A stretch of 64,000 nucleotides of DNA from NCBI GenBank assembly GCA_037721215.1, contig JBBJNV010000015.1:1-64000 (forward strand), read 5' to 3'. Shown here piece by piece: positions 23,473-32,715 of this stretch. Made by a program: the position numbers and the translations under genes. Under the pieces are notes generated by a model. The model was not told where the DNA came from, did not search any database, and worked only from the letters and a program-made list of their open reading frames with translations. The stretch comes from Gemmatimonadaceae bacterium. Lineage in GTDB: Bacteria > Gemmatimonadota > Gemmatimonadetes > Gemmatimonadales > Gemmatimonadaceae. The number at the start of each line of letters is the position of its first letter. The stretch's first letter is position 1.

Positions 23473-24276
23473 GTGGGTGCAGAAGTAGTTCAGATCAGGC
23501 GTCGCGGTTGGGGCGAGACCGCTCGCCGCGATGCCTGGTGGATCCAGCCTGTCGTCGTATTTGTCGTTCTGTCGGGATTCCTCGGTTACGCGACGTGGGC
23601 GGCGTTCCAGAACGCGCACTACGAAGTCGGCAATTACCTGTCCCCGTTTTATTCGCCGCTGATCTTCGGTGACTCACCAGCGAGCTGGTTCGGTCCCAAG
23701 CCGGGGTGGTGGCCGGCACTGCTCCCGTTTTCGCCCGCGCTCCTGATACTGCCGTTTCCCGCCGGATTCCGCTTCACCTGCTACTACTACCGCGGCGCCT
23801 ACTACAAGGCATTCTGGTCAGACCCGCCAAGCTGCAGTGTCGGCGAGCCCCGCAAGGGATATCGCGGCGAGTCGTCTTTTCCACTTATCATCCAGAACGT
23901 TCACCGCTACTTCCTCTACTTCGCGCTCGTGTTCATCGTGTTCCTTGGCCACGATGCGTGGAAGTCGATGTGGTTCACCGATGCGGCCACCGGCGCATCG
24001 CGTTTTGGCGTCGGACTCGGCACACTGCTTCTCACGGCTAATGTCGTTTTACTGGGCGGCTACACACTGGGGTGTCACTCATTGAGGCATCTCGTCGGAG
24101 GTTATCGCGATCGGCTTTCTTCCGCGCCGGTAAGAAAAAAAGCATATGATTGCGCGAGCTGTCTCAATCGCGGGCACATGAACTGGGCGTGGTGCAGTCT
24201 CGTGATGGTCGCGTTCTGCGATTTGTACATCCGCATGCTGTCGATGGGCATCTGGCAGGACTGGAGGTTGTTCTAG
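23473..24276 (+). CDS. Succinate dehydrogenase membrane subunit, Sdh1-like
   Basis: The 267-residue protein has about five membrane segments and anchors the SdhAB pair. It is much longer than usual SdhC or SdhD and resembles the single large anchor subunit of actinobacterial Sdh1. Segments such as PAGFRFTCYYYRGAYYKAFW, RGESSFPLIIQNVHRYFLY and TLGCHSLRHLVGG, plus YDCASCLNRGHMNWAW, are strongly conserved-looking and rich in Cys and His. A mycobacterial Sdh1 structure, as I recall it, has a Rieske-type [2Fe-2S] cluster in this subunit. Whether the same ligands exist here needs alignment. The GTG at 23473 starts 3 bases after the small CxxC gene and the stop abuts the sdhA GTG. Confidence 0.85.
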   Translation: MGAEVVQIRRRGWGETARRDAWWIQPVVVFVVLSGFLGYATWAAFQNAHYEVGNYLSPFYSPLIFGDSPASWFGPKPGWWPALLPFSPALLILPFPAGFRFTCYYYRGAYYKAFWSDPPSCSVGEPRKGYRGESSFPLIIQNVHRYFLYFALVFIVFLGHDAWKSMWFTDAATGASRFGVGLGTLLLTANVVLLGGYTLGCHSLRHLVGGYRDRLSSAPVRKKAYDCASCLNRGHMNWAWCSLVMVAFCDLYIRMLSMGIWQDWRLF

Positions 24277-26100
24277 GTGGGGCGGTATGACACTCACCAG
24301 CACGATGTGCTCATCGTCGGCGCCGGGGGCGCGGGACTGCGCGCCGCAATTGCCGCTGCCGCCGCGGGTGTAAGAGTAGGACTTGTCTGCAAATCGCTGC
24401 TGGGCAAAGCGCATACGGTAATGGCCGAGGGTGGAGTTGCCGCCGCGCTGGCAAACGTCGATGACCGGGACAACTGGCGGGTGCACTTCGCCGACACCAT
24501 GCGTGGAGGCCAGTATCTCAACAACTGGCGGATGGCGGAGCTTCATGCGAAGGAAGCTCCTGCGCGCGTCAACGAGCTCGAAGCGTGGGGAGCAGTCTTC
24601 GACCGCACCACCGACGGGCGGATTCTTCAGCGCAATTTCGGGGGTCACAAGTACCCGCGACTGGCGCACGTGGGAGACCGCACCGGACTCGAGATGATCC
24701 GAACACTTCAGGACCACGCCGTCCACCTCGGTATCGACGTTCACATGGAATGCACGGTCATCTCACTCCTCAAGGATGGCGACCGCATTGCAGGCGCTCT
24801 TGCGTACGATCGCGACCGGGGACGATTCCGTGTGTTCCACGCGCCAGCGGTCGTCCTTGCCACCGGGGGAATCGGCAGGGCGTTTCATATCACGAGCAAC
24901 AGCTGGGAGTACACAGGCGACGGCCAGTCGCTTGCGTTCCAGGCGGGCGCTGCGCTCCAGGACATGGAGTTCGTGCAGTTTCATCCGACAGGCATGGTGT
25001 GGCCGCCAAGCGTGCGGGGGATTCTGGTTACCGAAGGCGTACGCGGAGAAGGCGGGATTCTCGTGAACAAGGACGGGCGCCGGTTCATGTTCGACGATAT
25101 TCCAGAGAACTATCGCTCGCAGACCGCGGATAGTGAGGAGGAAGGCTGGCGCTACGTGCAGGGTGACAAGAATGCGCGCCGGCCGCCGGAGTTGCTGACG
25201 CGCGATCATGTCGCTCGCTGTATTGTACGGGAAGTAAGGGAGGGACGCGGCAGCCCTCATGGCGGGGTATTTCTCGACATCTCCTGGATAAAATCAAAGA
25301 TCACCGACGCACCCGCACACATCCGGAAAAAACTGCCGAGCATGTATCACCAGTTCAAGCAGCTGGCGGACATCGATATTACATCGGAGCCGATGGAAGT
25401 TGGGCCGACGACCCATTACGTAATGGGCGGAATCAGGGTCGATGGTGATACGCAGATGTCCACCGTGCCGGGACTCTTTGCGGCAGGCGAATCAGCGGCC
25501 GGACTTCACGGCGCAAACCGCCTCGGGGGCAACTCGCTGTCCGATCTGATCGTCTTTGGCAAGCGCGCCGGTGAGTACGCGGCCCGGTACGCGTCGGACA
25601 ACGTTGCCGGGAACATAGACGCCGCTTCAGTGGAGGACACGGTTCAGCAGGCACTCGAACCATTTGGCCGAACCGGAAACGGCGCGGCCTCCGAAGGCCC
25701 GTATCAGGTGCAGCAGGAGCTGCAGGAGATGATGCAGGAGCATGTCGGCATCGTGCGCACTGAGAGCGAGATGAATAGCGCGCTGGAAAGCATAACCAGG
25801 CTGGCCGAGCGCGCGGCCAGGGTTCAGGTCAACGGCAACCGCGACTACAACCCGGGCTGGCACACTGCGCTCGATCTCTCCAATCTGCTCGCGGTTTCCG
25901 AGGCGGTGACTCTCTCGGCGCTCGAGCGCAAGGAAAGCCGCGGGGGGCACTTCAGGAACGACTACCCGGAAAAGGATCCTGCGTTTGCCGGATTCAACAT
26001 CCTGGTGCACAGAAATAACGATGGGTCGATGCGTATCTCACGCGAACCGATTCCCGAAATGCGGGACGACCTGAAGCAGATTATCGAGGAGAACAAGTAG
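24277..26100 (+). CDS. sdhA: Succinate dehydrogenase flavoprotein subunit
   Basis: SdhA oxidises succinate to fumarate with covalent FAD. The 607-residue protein has the N-terminal FAD site VLIVGAGGAGLRAAIAAAAAG and the FAD-attachment region GKAHTVMAEGGVAAAL. Substrate residues lie in FQFHPTGM-like EFVQFHPTGMVWPP and LVTEGVRGEGGILVNKDG. THYVMGGIRV and GLHGANRLGGNSLSDLIVFGKRAG complete the active site. Its GTG start follows the membrane gene stop directly, with GGAGG at 24263-24267 upstream. Confidence 0.96.
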   Translation: MGRYDTHQHDVLIVGAGGAGLRAAIAAAAAGVRVGLVCKSLLGKAHTVMAEGGVAAALANVDDRDNWRVHFADTMRGGQYLNNWRMAELHAKEAPARVNELEAWGAVFDRTTDGRILQRNFGGHKYPRLAHVGDRTGLEMIRTLQDHAVHLGIDVHMECTVISLLKDGDRIAGALAYDRDRGRFRVFHAPAVVLATGGIGRAFHITSNSWEYTGDGQSLAFQAGAALQDMEFVQFHPTGMVWPPSVRGILVTEGVRGEGGILVNKDGRRFMFDDIPENYRSQTADSEEEGWRYVQGDKNARRPPELLTRDHVARCIVREVREGRGSPHGGVFLDISWIKSKITDAPAHIRKKLPSMYHQFKQLADIDITSEPMEVGPTTHYVMGGIRVDGDTQMSTVPGLFAAGESAAGLHGANRLGGNSLSDLIVFGKRAGEYAARYASDNVAGNIDAASVEDTVQQALEPFGRTGNGAASEGPYQVQQELQEMMQEHVGIVRTESEMNSALESITRLAERAARVQVNGNRDYNPGWHTALDLSNLLAVSEAVTLSALERKESRGGHFRNDYPEKDPAFAGFNILVHRNNDGSMRISREPIPEMRDDLKQIIEENK

Positions 26101-26101
26101 C

Positions 26102-26947
26102 GTGACGGCACCGACGTCGGTTTCGCGCGATATCGTCGAGAGCGGGCAGCGCGCCGCCAGGCGGAGCGACTCGAGCGCCGGCAGCCAGACTCGCCAGGCA
26201 CGCTTTCGCGTGTGGCGCGGCGACTCGAGCGGCGGCAGGTTCGAAGATTATGAGACGCAGATATCGGAAGGTATGGTTGTGCTTGACGCGATTCATCAGA
26301 TTCAGGCCGAAAGCGCAAACGACCTTGCCGTGCGATGGAACTGCAAAGCGGGCAAGTGTGGATCATGTTCAGCCGAGGTGAACGGGATGCCGCGGTTGAT
26401 GTGCATGACGCGGCTCAATGATCTGGATCTGGAGCAACCGGTGACAGTGGAACCGATGCGCGCATTTCCTCCGCTCCGTGACCTGGTGACGGACGTGTCG
26501 TGGAATTTCGAAGTGAAAAAGCGCATCGCGAAATTCAAACCGCGCCCCCCCGATGCCGCCGATGGCACCTGGCGAATGGCGCAGGCGGACGTGGACCGGG
26601 TGCAGGAATTCCGGAAATGCATAGAGTGCTTCCTGTGCCAGGATGTGTGCCATGTGCTTCGGGACCACAGCAAGCATGATTCATTCATTGGTCCCCGGTT
26701 CCTCACCTACGTTGCGGCGCTCGAGATGCATCCGCTTGATACAGTCGTCCGCACCGCTGAGCTCAAGGAGGCGCACGGGATTGGCTACTGTAACATCACT
26801 AAATGCTGCACCAAGGTCTGCCCTGAAAACATCGCCATCACCGACAATGCGATCATTCCGCTCAAGGAGCGAGTGGTGGACGATCACTACGATCCGCTGA
26901 GCGCCCTGGTGCGGCTGTTCCGGCGAAAGCTGGCGCGAGACGACTAG
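26102..26947 (+). CDS. sdhB: Succinate dehydrogenase iron-sulfur subunit
   Basis: SdhB passes electrons from FAD to the membrane subunit. The [2Fe-2S] motif is CKAGKCGSCSAEVNGMPRLMC; the C-terminal ferredoxin-like region has CIECFLCQDVCHV and CNITKCCTKVCPENI for the other clusters. At 281 residues it carries an N-terminal extension of about 30 residues rich in Arg and Ser (SGQRAARRSDSSAGSQTRQ) not needed for the fold. Start is GTG 26102, one base after the sdhA stop, with GAGGAGA at 26087-26093. Confidence 0.95.
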   Translation: MTAPTSVSRDIVESGQRAARRSDSSAGSQTRQARFRVWRGDSSGGRFEDYETQISEGMVVLDAIHQIQAESANDLAVRWNCKAGKCGSCSAEVNGMPRLMCMTRLNDLDLEQPVTVEPMRAFPPLRDLVTDVSWNFEVKKRIAKFKPRPPDAADGTWRMAQADVDRVQEFRKCIECFLCQDVCHVLRDHSKHDSFIGPRFLTYVAALEMHPLDTVVRTAELKEAHGIGYCNITKCCTKVCPENIAITDNAIIPLKERVVDDHYDPLSALVRLFRRKLARDD

Positions 26948-26950
26948 TCA

Positions 26951-27454
26951 ATGTTCGAGCTGAAGCCCATCTCGCGGGATGCCATTCCGCGCGCAATTCA
27001 AAAGGCCGAGCGTTACCGTCTGCTGAATCAGTCGTGGGCCGCCGAGAGTATCTGCCTGGACATACTCGAAGTGGATCCCGACAATCAGCAGGTGCTGACG
27101 ATGCTCGTGTTGGCGCTGACCGATGTACAGGGCGGTGTGGCTCAATCCGGTATGAAGCGGGCAAGAGAATTCCTCGCCCGAATTCGCGACGACTATCAGC
27201 GGACGTATTACTCGGGAATGATTTCCGAGCGGCGTGGCCAGGTCCTGCTCGCACAGGGAGGAATGGGCTCGGGTTCCATGGCTTACGAGCTGCTGCGGGA
27301 AGCCATGGATTTGTATGAGAAAGCCGAGGCGATAAGACCTGAGGGGAACGATGATTCGCTGTTGCGCTGGAATACCTGCGCCCGGGTTCTGCATGCCAAC
27401 CGGCATCTCGCCCCCGGTGGTGACGGGGGTTACGAGCCATCGCTGGAGGAATGA
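26951..27454 (+). CDS. TPR-like helical protein of unknown function
   Basis: The 167-residue protein is soluble and helical. IQKAERYRLLNQSWAAESICLDILEVDPDNQQVLTMLVLAL is a clear TPR-like pair, and LLREAMDLYEKAEAIRPEGNDDSLLRWNTCARVL is another near the C-terminus. It starts 3 bases after the sdhB stop, so it is likely a co-transcribed fifth gene of the sdh operon, perhaps an assembly or interaction factor. No family name is offered. Confidence 0.8.
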   Translation: MFELKPISRDAIPRAIQKAERYRLLNQSWAAESICLDILEVDPDNQQVLTMLVLALTDVQGGVAQSGMKRAREFLARIRDDYQRTYYSGMISERRGQVLLAQGGMGSGSMAYELLREAMDLYEKAEAIRPEGNDDSLLRWNTCARVLHANRHLAPGGDGGYEPSLEE

Positions 27455-27484
27455 CACTCGGCGCTCCGCTAGCTTTACAGGAGG

Positions 27485-28909
27485 ATGACCAATACTGCGC
27501 TGCACTGGTTTCGCCGCGACCTCCGCCTTTCGGATAACGCCGCACTTGCTGCGGCCCTCTCGGCGAGCGAACGCGTCTACTGCGTGTTCGTATACGACAC
27601 CGAGATCCTCGACGAGCTGCCACGCCGAAATGACCGGCGGGTCGAATTTATCTGGCACAGTGTTTCTGAACTTGCGACTGCGCTCGAGGATGCTGGTGGA
27701 GGCCTCGTTGTTCTTCATGGGCGAGCCAGTGAAGAGATTCCCGCTCTTGCCGCCCGACTTGGCGTCGATTGCGTATACGCCAACAACGATTATGAGCCCG
27801 CGGCCATTCTGCGCGACGCTGTCGTCGAAGAGGCTTTGCGAAACAGCGGGATTGCTTTCCGGACGTACAAGGACCAGGTGATTTTCGAGAGGGATGAGTT
27901 GATGTCGCGCGAAGGGCGCCCGTTTACGGTATTCAACGGCTACAGGAAGACATGGTTGAAGGAACTGCCGATGGTGGATCTCGGGCCGCACGAATCGCGA
28001 TTGCCTCGAGGCCGTTTCGCTGGATCGTCCGACGCGCCTCCGCTGCCAAACCTCGAGAGTCTGGGATTCGAGACCACCAACCTGTTGTCCCTGGGTTTCA
28101 AGCCGGGCGAAAGGGGAGCGGCGGCCACCTTCGCTCAATTCGAGCCACGAATGAGCGATTACGGGGAAGCTCGCAATTATCCTGGACGTCCGGGGGTATC
28201 GTACCTCTCGGTTCATCTGCGATTCGGAACGATATCGGTCCGCACGCTGGCGAAGGCAGCGCTCACGGAGGGCAGCGAGGGCGCGCAGACCTGGCTGAGT
28301 GAGCTCACCTGGCGCGATTTCTATTTCAGCATATTGTTTCATTTCCCGCACGTGGTCGGCAACGCCTTCCGGCCGGAATTCGACGCCCTTGAATTTCCCA
28401 ATCGCAGGGATCACTTCGACGCATGGTGTAAAGGCCGCACCGGCTATCCGCTCGTTGACGCAGCAATGCGCCAACTCAACCACTCGGGCTACATGCACAA
28501 CCGATTGCGGATGGTGACTGCGTCATTCCTCGTCAAGGATCTGCATGTGGACTGGCGGTGGGGAGAACGCTACTTCGCTGACGAGCTCAATGATTTCGAT
28601 CTCGCCGCAAATAACGGCGGCTGGCAATGGTCGGCTTCCACGGGCAACGACGCGCAGCCATGGTTCCGGATTTTCAACCCTGTGCTCCAGTCCCGGAAGT
28701 TTGACGCTGACGGAAAGTTCATTCGCAAATATGTGCCCGAGCTGGCCGGGTGCGACGACAAGTCGATTCATGAACCATGGAAAATGAGCGAGGCCGAGCA
28801 GCGTACGGCCGGCGTCGTCATCGGCGTCGATTACCCTCAGCCGATTGTGGACCACGCGACTGCGCGCACGTCAACGCTGGAGATGTTTGCAAAAGTGAGA
28901 GACCAATGA
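27485..28909 (+). CDS. phr: Deoxyribodipyrimidine photolyase (cryptochrome/photolyase family)
   Basis: The enzyme repairs UV pyrimidine dimers with light and FAD. The 474-residue protein starts with ALHWFRRDLRLSDNAAL, the antenna-binding domain, and contains SYLSVHLRFGTIS. The FAD/DNA domain has GEGAQTWLSELTWRDFYF-type and DAAMRQLNHSGYMHNRLRMVTASFLVKDLHVDWRWGERYFADELNDFDLAANNGGWQWSASTG, a diagnostic block with the electron-transfer Trp residues. The ATG is abutted directly by AGGAGG (27479-27484), an unusually tight spacing, but no other start fits. Confidence 0.95.
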   Translation: MTNTALHWFRRDLRLSDNAALAAALSASERVYCVFVYDTEILDELPRRNDRRVEFIWHSVSELATALEDAGGGLVVLHGRASEEIPALAARLGVDCVYANNDYEPAAILRDAVVEEALRNSGIAFRTYKDQVIFERDELMSREGRPFTVFNGYRKTWLKELPMVDLGPHESRLPRGRFAGSSDAPPLPNLESLGFETTNLLSLGFKPGERGAAATFAQFEPRMSDYGEARNYPGRPGVSYLSVHLRFGTISVRTLAKAALTEGSEGAQTWLSELTWRDFYFSILFHFPHVVGNAFRPEFDALEFPNRRDHFDAWCKGRTGYPLVDAAMRQLNHSGYMHNRLRMVTASFLVKDLHVDWRWGERYFADELNDFDLAANNGGWQWSASTGNDAQPWFRIFNPVLQSRKFDADGKFIRKYVPELAGCDDKSIHEPWKMSEAEQRTAGVVIGVDYPQPIVDHATARTSTLEMFAKVRDQ

Positions 28910-30141
28910 CCGTCAACAGGCAGCCCCTCGTGGCAACGAACGATTCATCACGCGCAGAGGATTACGCGCACACTCCACCAGGCCGTGGTTTCGGCAGGCG
29001 CTCCCTGCTGATCGCAATGGCTTTTGCCGCCGCCTCCTGCAGTTCCAGCTCCGAAATGGTCGCGCCACCCGCGGCGACGGTTGTGCTGCGCGCCGAGGAA
29101 GTCGTGCGTGGTCTCGTGAATCCGGTTTACCTCACAGCGACATCGGGCGACTCGCGGGTATTCATCGTCGAACAGCCTGGCCGGATCCGGATTGTCAGAA
29201 ACGGTCAGCTGGTGGCAACCCCTTTTCTCGATATCACGAGCCGGGTGTCCAGCGGTGGGGAGCGAGGTCTGCTCAGTGTCGCGTTCCACCCCCAGTACCG
29301 AAGCAATGGCCATCTCTTCGTCAACTTCACCAATCTTTCCGGTAACACGCGAATCGAGCGATTTACCGTCTCGACGAATCCTGATGTCGTCAGTGCCTCG
29401 TCGTCAAAGCTCATACTCGAGATCGCCCAGCCCGCAGCCAATCACAACGGTGGTCTGAACCTGTTCGGTCCCGACGGTATGCTCTACATCGGGATGGGCG
29501 ACGGTGGCGGTGCCGGCGATCCATTCGGCAATGGGCAAAACAGGAACGCATTGCTCGGCGCAATGCTCAGAATCGACATCGATCGCGGTGACCCTTACGC
29601 AATTCCACCTGACAACCCGTTTGTTGGCCAGCCCGGCGCGCGAGGCGAGATATGGGCAATCGGGCTCCGCAACCCGTGGCGGTTCGCGTTCGATCGCCAG
29701 GCATCGCTTCTTTACGTCGCGGACGTCGGGCAGGGGCGGCTCGAGGAAGTCGACGTGGTTCCTTCCAGCCGCCCTGGCGTGAACTATGGATGGAATGTCA
29801 TGGAAGGATCGGCCTGCTACAATGCTGCCAGTTGCAACCGCCAGGGCCTCGAGCTTCCTGCGCTCGAGTATGATCATACAGGCGGAGCGTGTTCGGTCAC
29901 CGGTGGTTTCATCTACCGTGGCACTCTCATACCTGAGATCGACGGCCAATATTTCTACTCTGATTTCTGTGCTGGATGGGTACGCAGCTTTCGCTACGCC
30001 GGCGGTTCGGTGCTCGACAGACGCGAGTGGAATATGGGCGACGTCGGATCTGTAACGTCGTTTGGTGAGGATTCGTCGGGCGAGCTGTACATCGTATCGG
30101 CCAATGGCCGCGTCTATCGCATCGTCAGAGCTGCCCCTTAA
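28906..30141 (+). CDS. PQQ-dependent sugar dehydrogenase-like lipoprotein
   Basis: The protein belongs to the soluble aldose sugar/glucose-sorbosone dehydrogenase propeller family. Landmarks are VEQPGRIRIVRNGQL, GERGLLSVAFHPQYRSNGHLFVNFT, AANHNGGLNLFGPDGMLYIGMGDGGGAGDP, IWAIGLRNPWRFAFD and LYVADVGQGRLEEVDVV. The N-terminus (FGRRSLLIAMAFAAASC) gives a lipobox, so the mature protein sits on the membrane outside. The ATG at 28906 overlaps the photolyase stop in an ATGA. Substrate is not known, and PQQ synthesis genes are not in the window. Confidence 0.93.
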   Translation: MTVNRQPLVATNDSSRAEDYAHTPPGRGFGRRSLLIAMAFAAASCSSSSEMVAPPAATVVLRAEEVVRGLVNPVYLTATSGDSRVFIVEQPGRIRIVRNGQLVATPFLDITSRVSSGGERGLLSVAFHPQYRSNGHLFVNFTNLSGNTRIERFTVSTNPDVVSASSSKLILEIAQPAANHNGGLNLFGPDGMLYIGMGDGGGAGDPFGNGQNRNALLGAMLRIDIDRGDPYAIPPDNPFVGQPGARGEIWAIGLRNPWRFAFDRQASLLYVADVGQGRLEEVDVVPSSRPGVNYGWNVMEGSACYNAASCNRQGLELPALEYDHTGGACSVTGGFIYRGTLIPEIDGQYFYSDFCAGWVRSFRYAGGSVLDRREWNMGDVGSVTSFGEDSSGELYIVSANGRVYRIVRAAP

Positions 30142-30187
30142 GTCTGGCGCGCCGTTCCGTCTGCGCGTACACTGACTGATGCAGGTC

Positions 30188-30214
30188 ATCGCCGGCTTTC
30201 GAACCACCGGCGAT
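30188..30214 (+). promoter_or_regulatory. Hairpin just before the Ser/Thr kinase gene
   Basis: ATCGCCGG (30188-30195) pairs perfectly with CCGGCGAT (30207-30214) through an 11-base loop. It ends 11 bases before the ATG at 30226 and lies next to the likely ribosome site ACGGGGG (30217-30223). There is no U-run, so it is more likely a leader structure or operator than a terminator. Confidence 0.45.
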
Positions 30215-30225
30215 AGACGGGGGCA

Positions 30226-32715
30226 ATGCAATCCATGGATTTGCGCGAACGGCTGCAGTCGGTTCTGGGCACTGCATACGTACTCGACCAGGAGTTGCAG
30301 GGCGGCGGAATGTCGCGCGTCTTTGTCGCGACCGATACTTCGCTGAGCCGCAAAGTCGTCATCAAGGTCCTGCCTCCGGACCTGGCGGCGGGCGTCAAGG
30401 TCGAGCGGTTCAGGAGGGAAATACAGTTTCTCGCGCGGCTTCAGCACGCGCACATCGTACCGATCCTCTCGGCCGGTGGGAGCGCTGACCTTCAGTTCTA
30501 CGTGATGCCATTCATGGATGGCGAATCACTGCGCGAACGCATGTCGGGGCATGAGGGCCTGCCCCTTGCCGAGGCTCTGCGAATACTGCGTGAAGTTGCG
30601 TCCGCACTGGCTTTCGCACACTCGCACTCGGTGGTGCATCGCGACATCAAGCCCGACAATGTTCTGCTCTCTGGCGGTGCGGCAATGGTGACCGACTTCG
30701 GTGTCGCAAAGGCACTATCCGCATCGACATCCGAGTCGAACGTCAGTGGCCTCACTTCGCTTGGCATGGCACTCGGCACACCCGCGTACATCGCGCCCGA
30801 GCAGGCAACAGCCGATCCTCACACAGATCATCGCGCGGATATCTACTCGTTCGGCGCGATGGCGTATGAGATGCTGAGCGGAAAGCCGCCCTTCGCCGCG
30901 CGCTCACCGCAGGCAATGCTGGCGGCGCACGTTACAGAAACGCCGATACCGATTTCGCTGAAGCGTGCGAGCCTGTCTCCGCGGTTGTCGGAACTCGTGA
31001 TGGAGTGCCTCGCGAAACAGCCAGCCGATCGTCCGCAAACCGCCGTCGATCTGATCGCGCGTCTGGACAGTATGTCGGTTGTTTCCGAACCGCGGGTCAC
31101 TCCCCTGGCAACAGCACCGGTAATGCCTCATCCACAGGGTGTGGGTTTGGATGTCACCGACATTGACGGGCAGCAGTCACCGTCGCGGCCCCGCTTCATC
31201 ACTATACGGCGGCGGTATGTCGTCGCAGCGATTCTTATCGCCATCGCTGCATTTGGCTCGGCGCGCGCAAGGTCGAACGCCGTCATTGTCGCCGGGAAGG
31301 ATACGGTTGAGGCGGTTGTCACGCCCGCCGCGATTGCCCGTGACCGGAAATCGATTGCGGTTCTTCCTCTGGTGAACGTCAGGGGTGCGGCCGAAGACGA
31401 ATATTTTTCGGATGGAATGACCGACGAGCTGTCGAGCGCGTTGAGCCGGATGCCGGGACTTCGCGTCGCTTCGCGCACGTCGGCTTTCGCTTTCAAAGGT
31501 GTAAAGGGAGACGCACGCGAGATCGGCCGGAAACTGAACGTCGGCACGTTGCTCGAAGGCACCGTTCGCCGCGACGGTAATCGTCTTCGCGTCCAGGTGC
31601 AGCTCACCAACGCAGTCGACGGGCTCAGCATCTGGGGACAGAGCTATGAGCGGACAATCAAAGATGTTTTCGCTGTACAGGACTCGATTTCGCGCGCGGT
31701 CGTCGATGCCTTGCAGCTCGAACTGACGCGTATGGACGAAGTCCGGCTTTCCCAACGCGGTACCGACGAGATTGAAGCCAATGATCTCTTCCACAAGGGT
31801 CGCTTCCTTGTAAATCGGAATTCGGAGCCGGATATCAGGAAGGGCCTCGAGTTTTATCGGCAGGCGCTCGAGAAGGATCCGGATTATTCACGGGCGTGGG
31901 CCGGCGTTGCCTTTGCCTGGATTGCACTGGCCGATGACTTCGTTGCTCCGCGCGATGCATACCCAACCGCGAAGCTGGCTGCCGGTCGCGCAATCCGCAG
32001 TGACTCGACACTGGCCGAGGCAAGGGCGGCACTCGGTGCTGTGCACCTGTGGTTCGACTGGGACTTCAATGCTGCGTCGCGCGAGCTCAAGGAGGCAATC
32101 CGGCTCGAGCCAAATGGGGTTTACGCATACAGATACTACGGCAATCTTTTAAAGGCGGCTGGAAGATTCGACTCGGCGATGGTCGTTATTCGGAAGGCCC
32201 AATCTCTGGAGCCGCTCTCCGCCGGGCGTACCGTGTCAGTTGCGCTGATGCATACGAGCCGGGGCGAGTACGACCTGGCAATACGCGAATCGAAACGCGC
32301 CATTGAGTTGAATCCGAACTATGCCGATGCGTTTCTCAGTCTCGGAAATGCGTTGCTCGAGCAGGGTAAAGTGAACGAAGCAATCGACGCATTCCGCCGA
32401 GCGCCCCAAATGGGGAATCGAATGCGTTCGGCCATTTCAAGCGCGGAAGCGGCGCGCGGGAATCGACAGGCTGCGGCCGCAATTCTGAAACAGCTGGAGA
32501 AAAAGTCAGCAACCAGCTATGTGGGTGCAGAGGCGATTGCGGCTGTGCATTTTCGGCTTGGCAACCGTGACGCAGGCTTTGCCTGGCTCGAGCGTGCTTA
32601 CGAGGCCCGGAGCGCATACATGGTCCTGCTGCTGTCCGACCGCCGATGGGACCTTGTGCGGCGTGATGCGCGTTTCAGTACGCTCGTCAGGAAGGTCGGC
32701 TTAGAGCGCTTCTGA
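30226..32715 (+). CDS. Membrane Ser/Thr protein kinase with TolB-N-like and TPR domains
   Basis: This 829-residue regulatory protein has an N-terminal Hanks-type kinase (about residues 15-280) with the glycine loop LQGGGMSRVFVATD, Lys47, HRDIKPDN (His138-Arg-Asp) and TDFGVAKAL (DFG 157-159). One membrane segment follows near residue 330 (RYVVAAILIAIAAFGSA). The external part begins with KSIAVLPLVNVRGAAEDEYFSDGMTDELSSALSRM, a FlgO/TolB-N-like domain seen behind kinases and adenylate cyclases. Its C-terminal 350 residues are TPR repeats. Ligand and targets are unknown. Its end overlaps the opposite DoxX gene by 29 bases. Confidence 0.92.
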   Translation: MQSMDLRERLQSVLGTAYVLDQELQGGGMSRVFVATDTSLSRKVVIKVLPPDLAAGVKVERFRREIQFLARLQHAHIVPILSAGGSADLQFYVMPFMDGESLRERMSGHEGLPLAEALRILREVASALAFAHSHSVVHRDIKPDNVLLSGGAAMVTDFGVAKALSASTSESNVSGLTSLGMALGTPAYIAPEQATADPHTDHRADIYSFGAMAYEMLSGKPPFAARSPQAMLAAHVTETPIPISLKRASLSPRLSELVMECLAKQPADRPQTAVDLIARLDSMSVVSEPRVTPLATAPVMPHPQGVGLDVTDIDGQQSPSRPRFITIRRRYVVAAILIAIAAFGSARARSNAVIVAGKDTVEAVVTPAAIARDRKSIAVLPLVNVRGAAEDEYFSDGMTDELSSALSRMPGLRVASRTSAFAFKGVKGDAREIGRKLNVGTLLEGTVRRDGNRLRVQVQLTNAVDGLSIWGQSYERTIKDVFAVQDSISRAVVDALQLELTRMDEVRLSQRGTDEIEANDLFHKGRFLVNRNSEPDIRKGLEFYRQALEKDPDYSRAWAGVAFAWIALADDFVAPRDAYPTAKLAAGRAIRSDSTLAEARAALGAVHLWFDWDFNAASRELKEAIRLEPNGVYAYRYYGNLLKAAGRFDSAMVVIRKAQSLEPLSAGRTVSVALMHTSRGEYDLAIRESKRAIELNPNYADAFLSLGNALLEQGKVNEAIDAFRRAPQMGNRMRSAISSAEAARGNRQAAAAILKQLEKKSATSYVGAEAIAAVHFRLGNRDAGFAWLERAYEARSAYMVLLLSDRRWDLVRRDARFSTLVRKVGLERF

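Noticed and set aside
26948-28498. A 516-residue open frame on the minus strand opposite the photolyase gene
   Set aside because: Its translation has no recognisable motif, while the opposite strand codes a clear photolyase. Long antisense frames are expected in GC-rich DNA.
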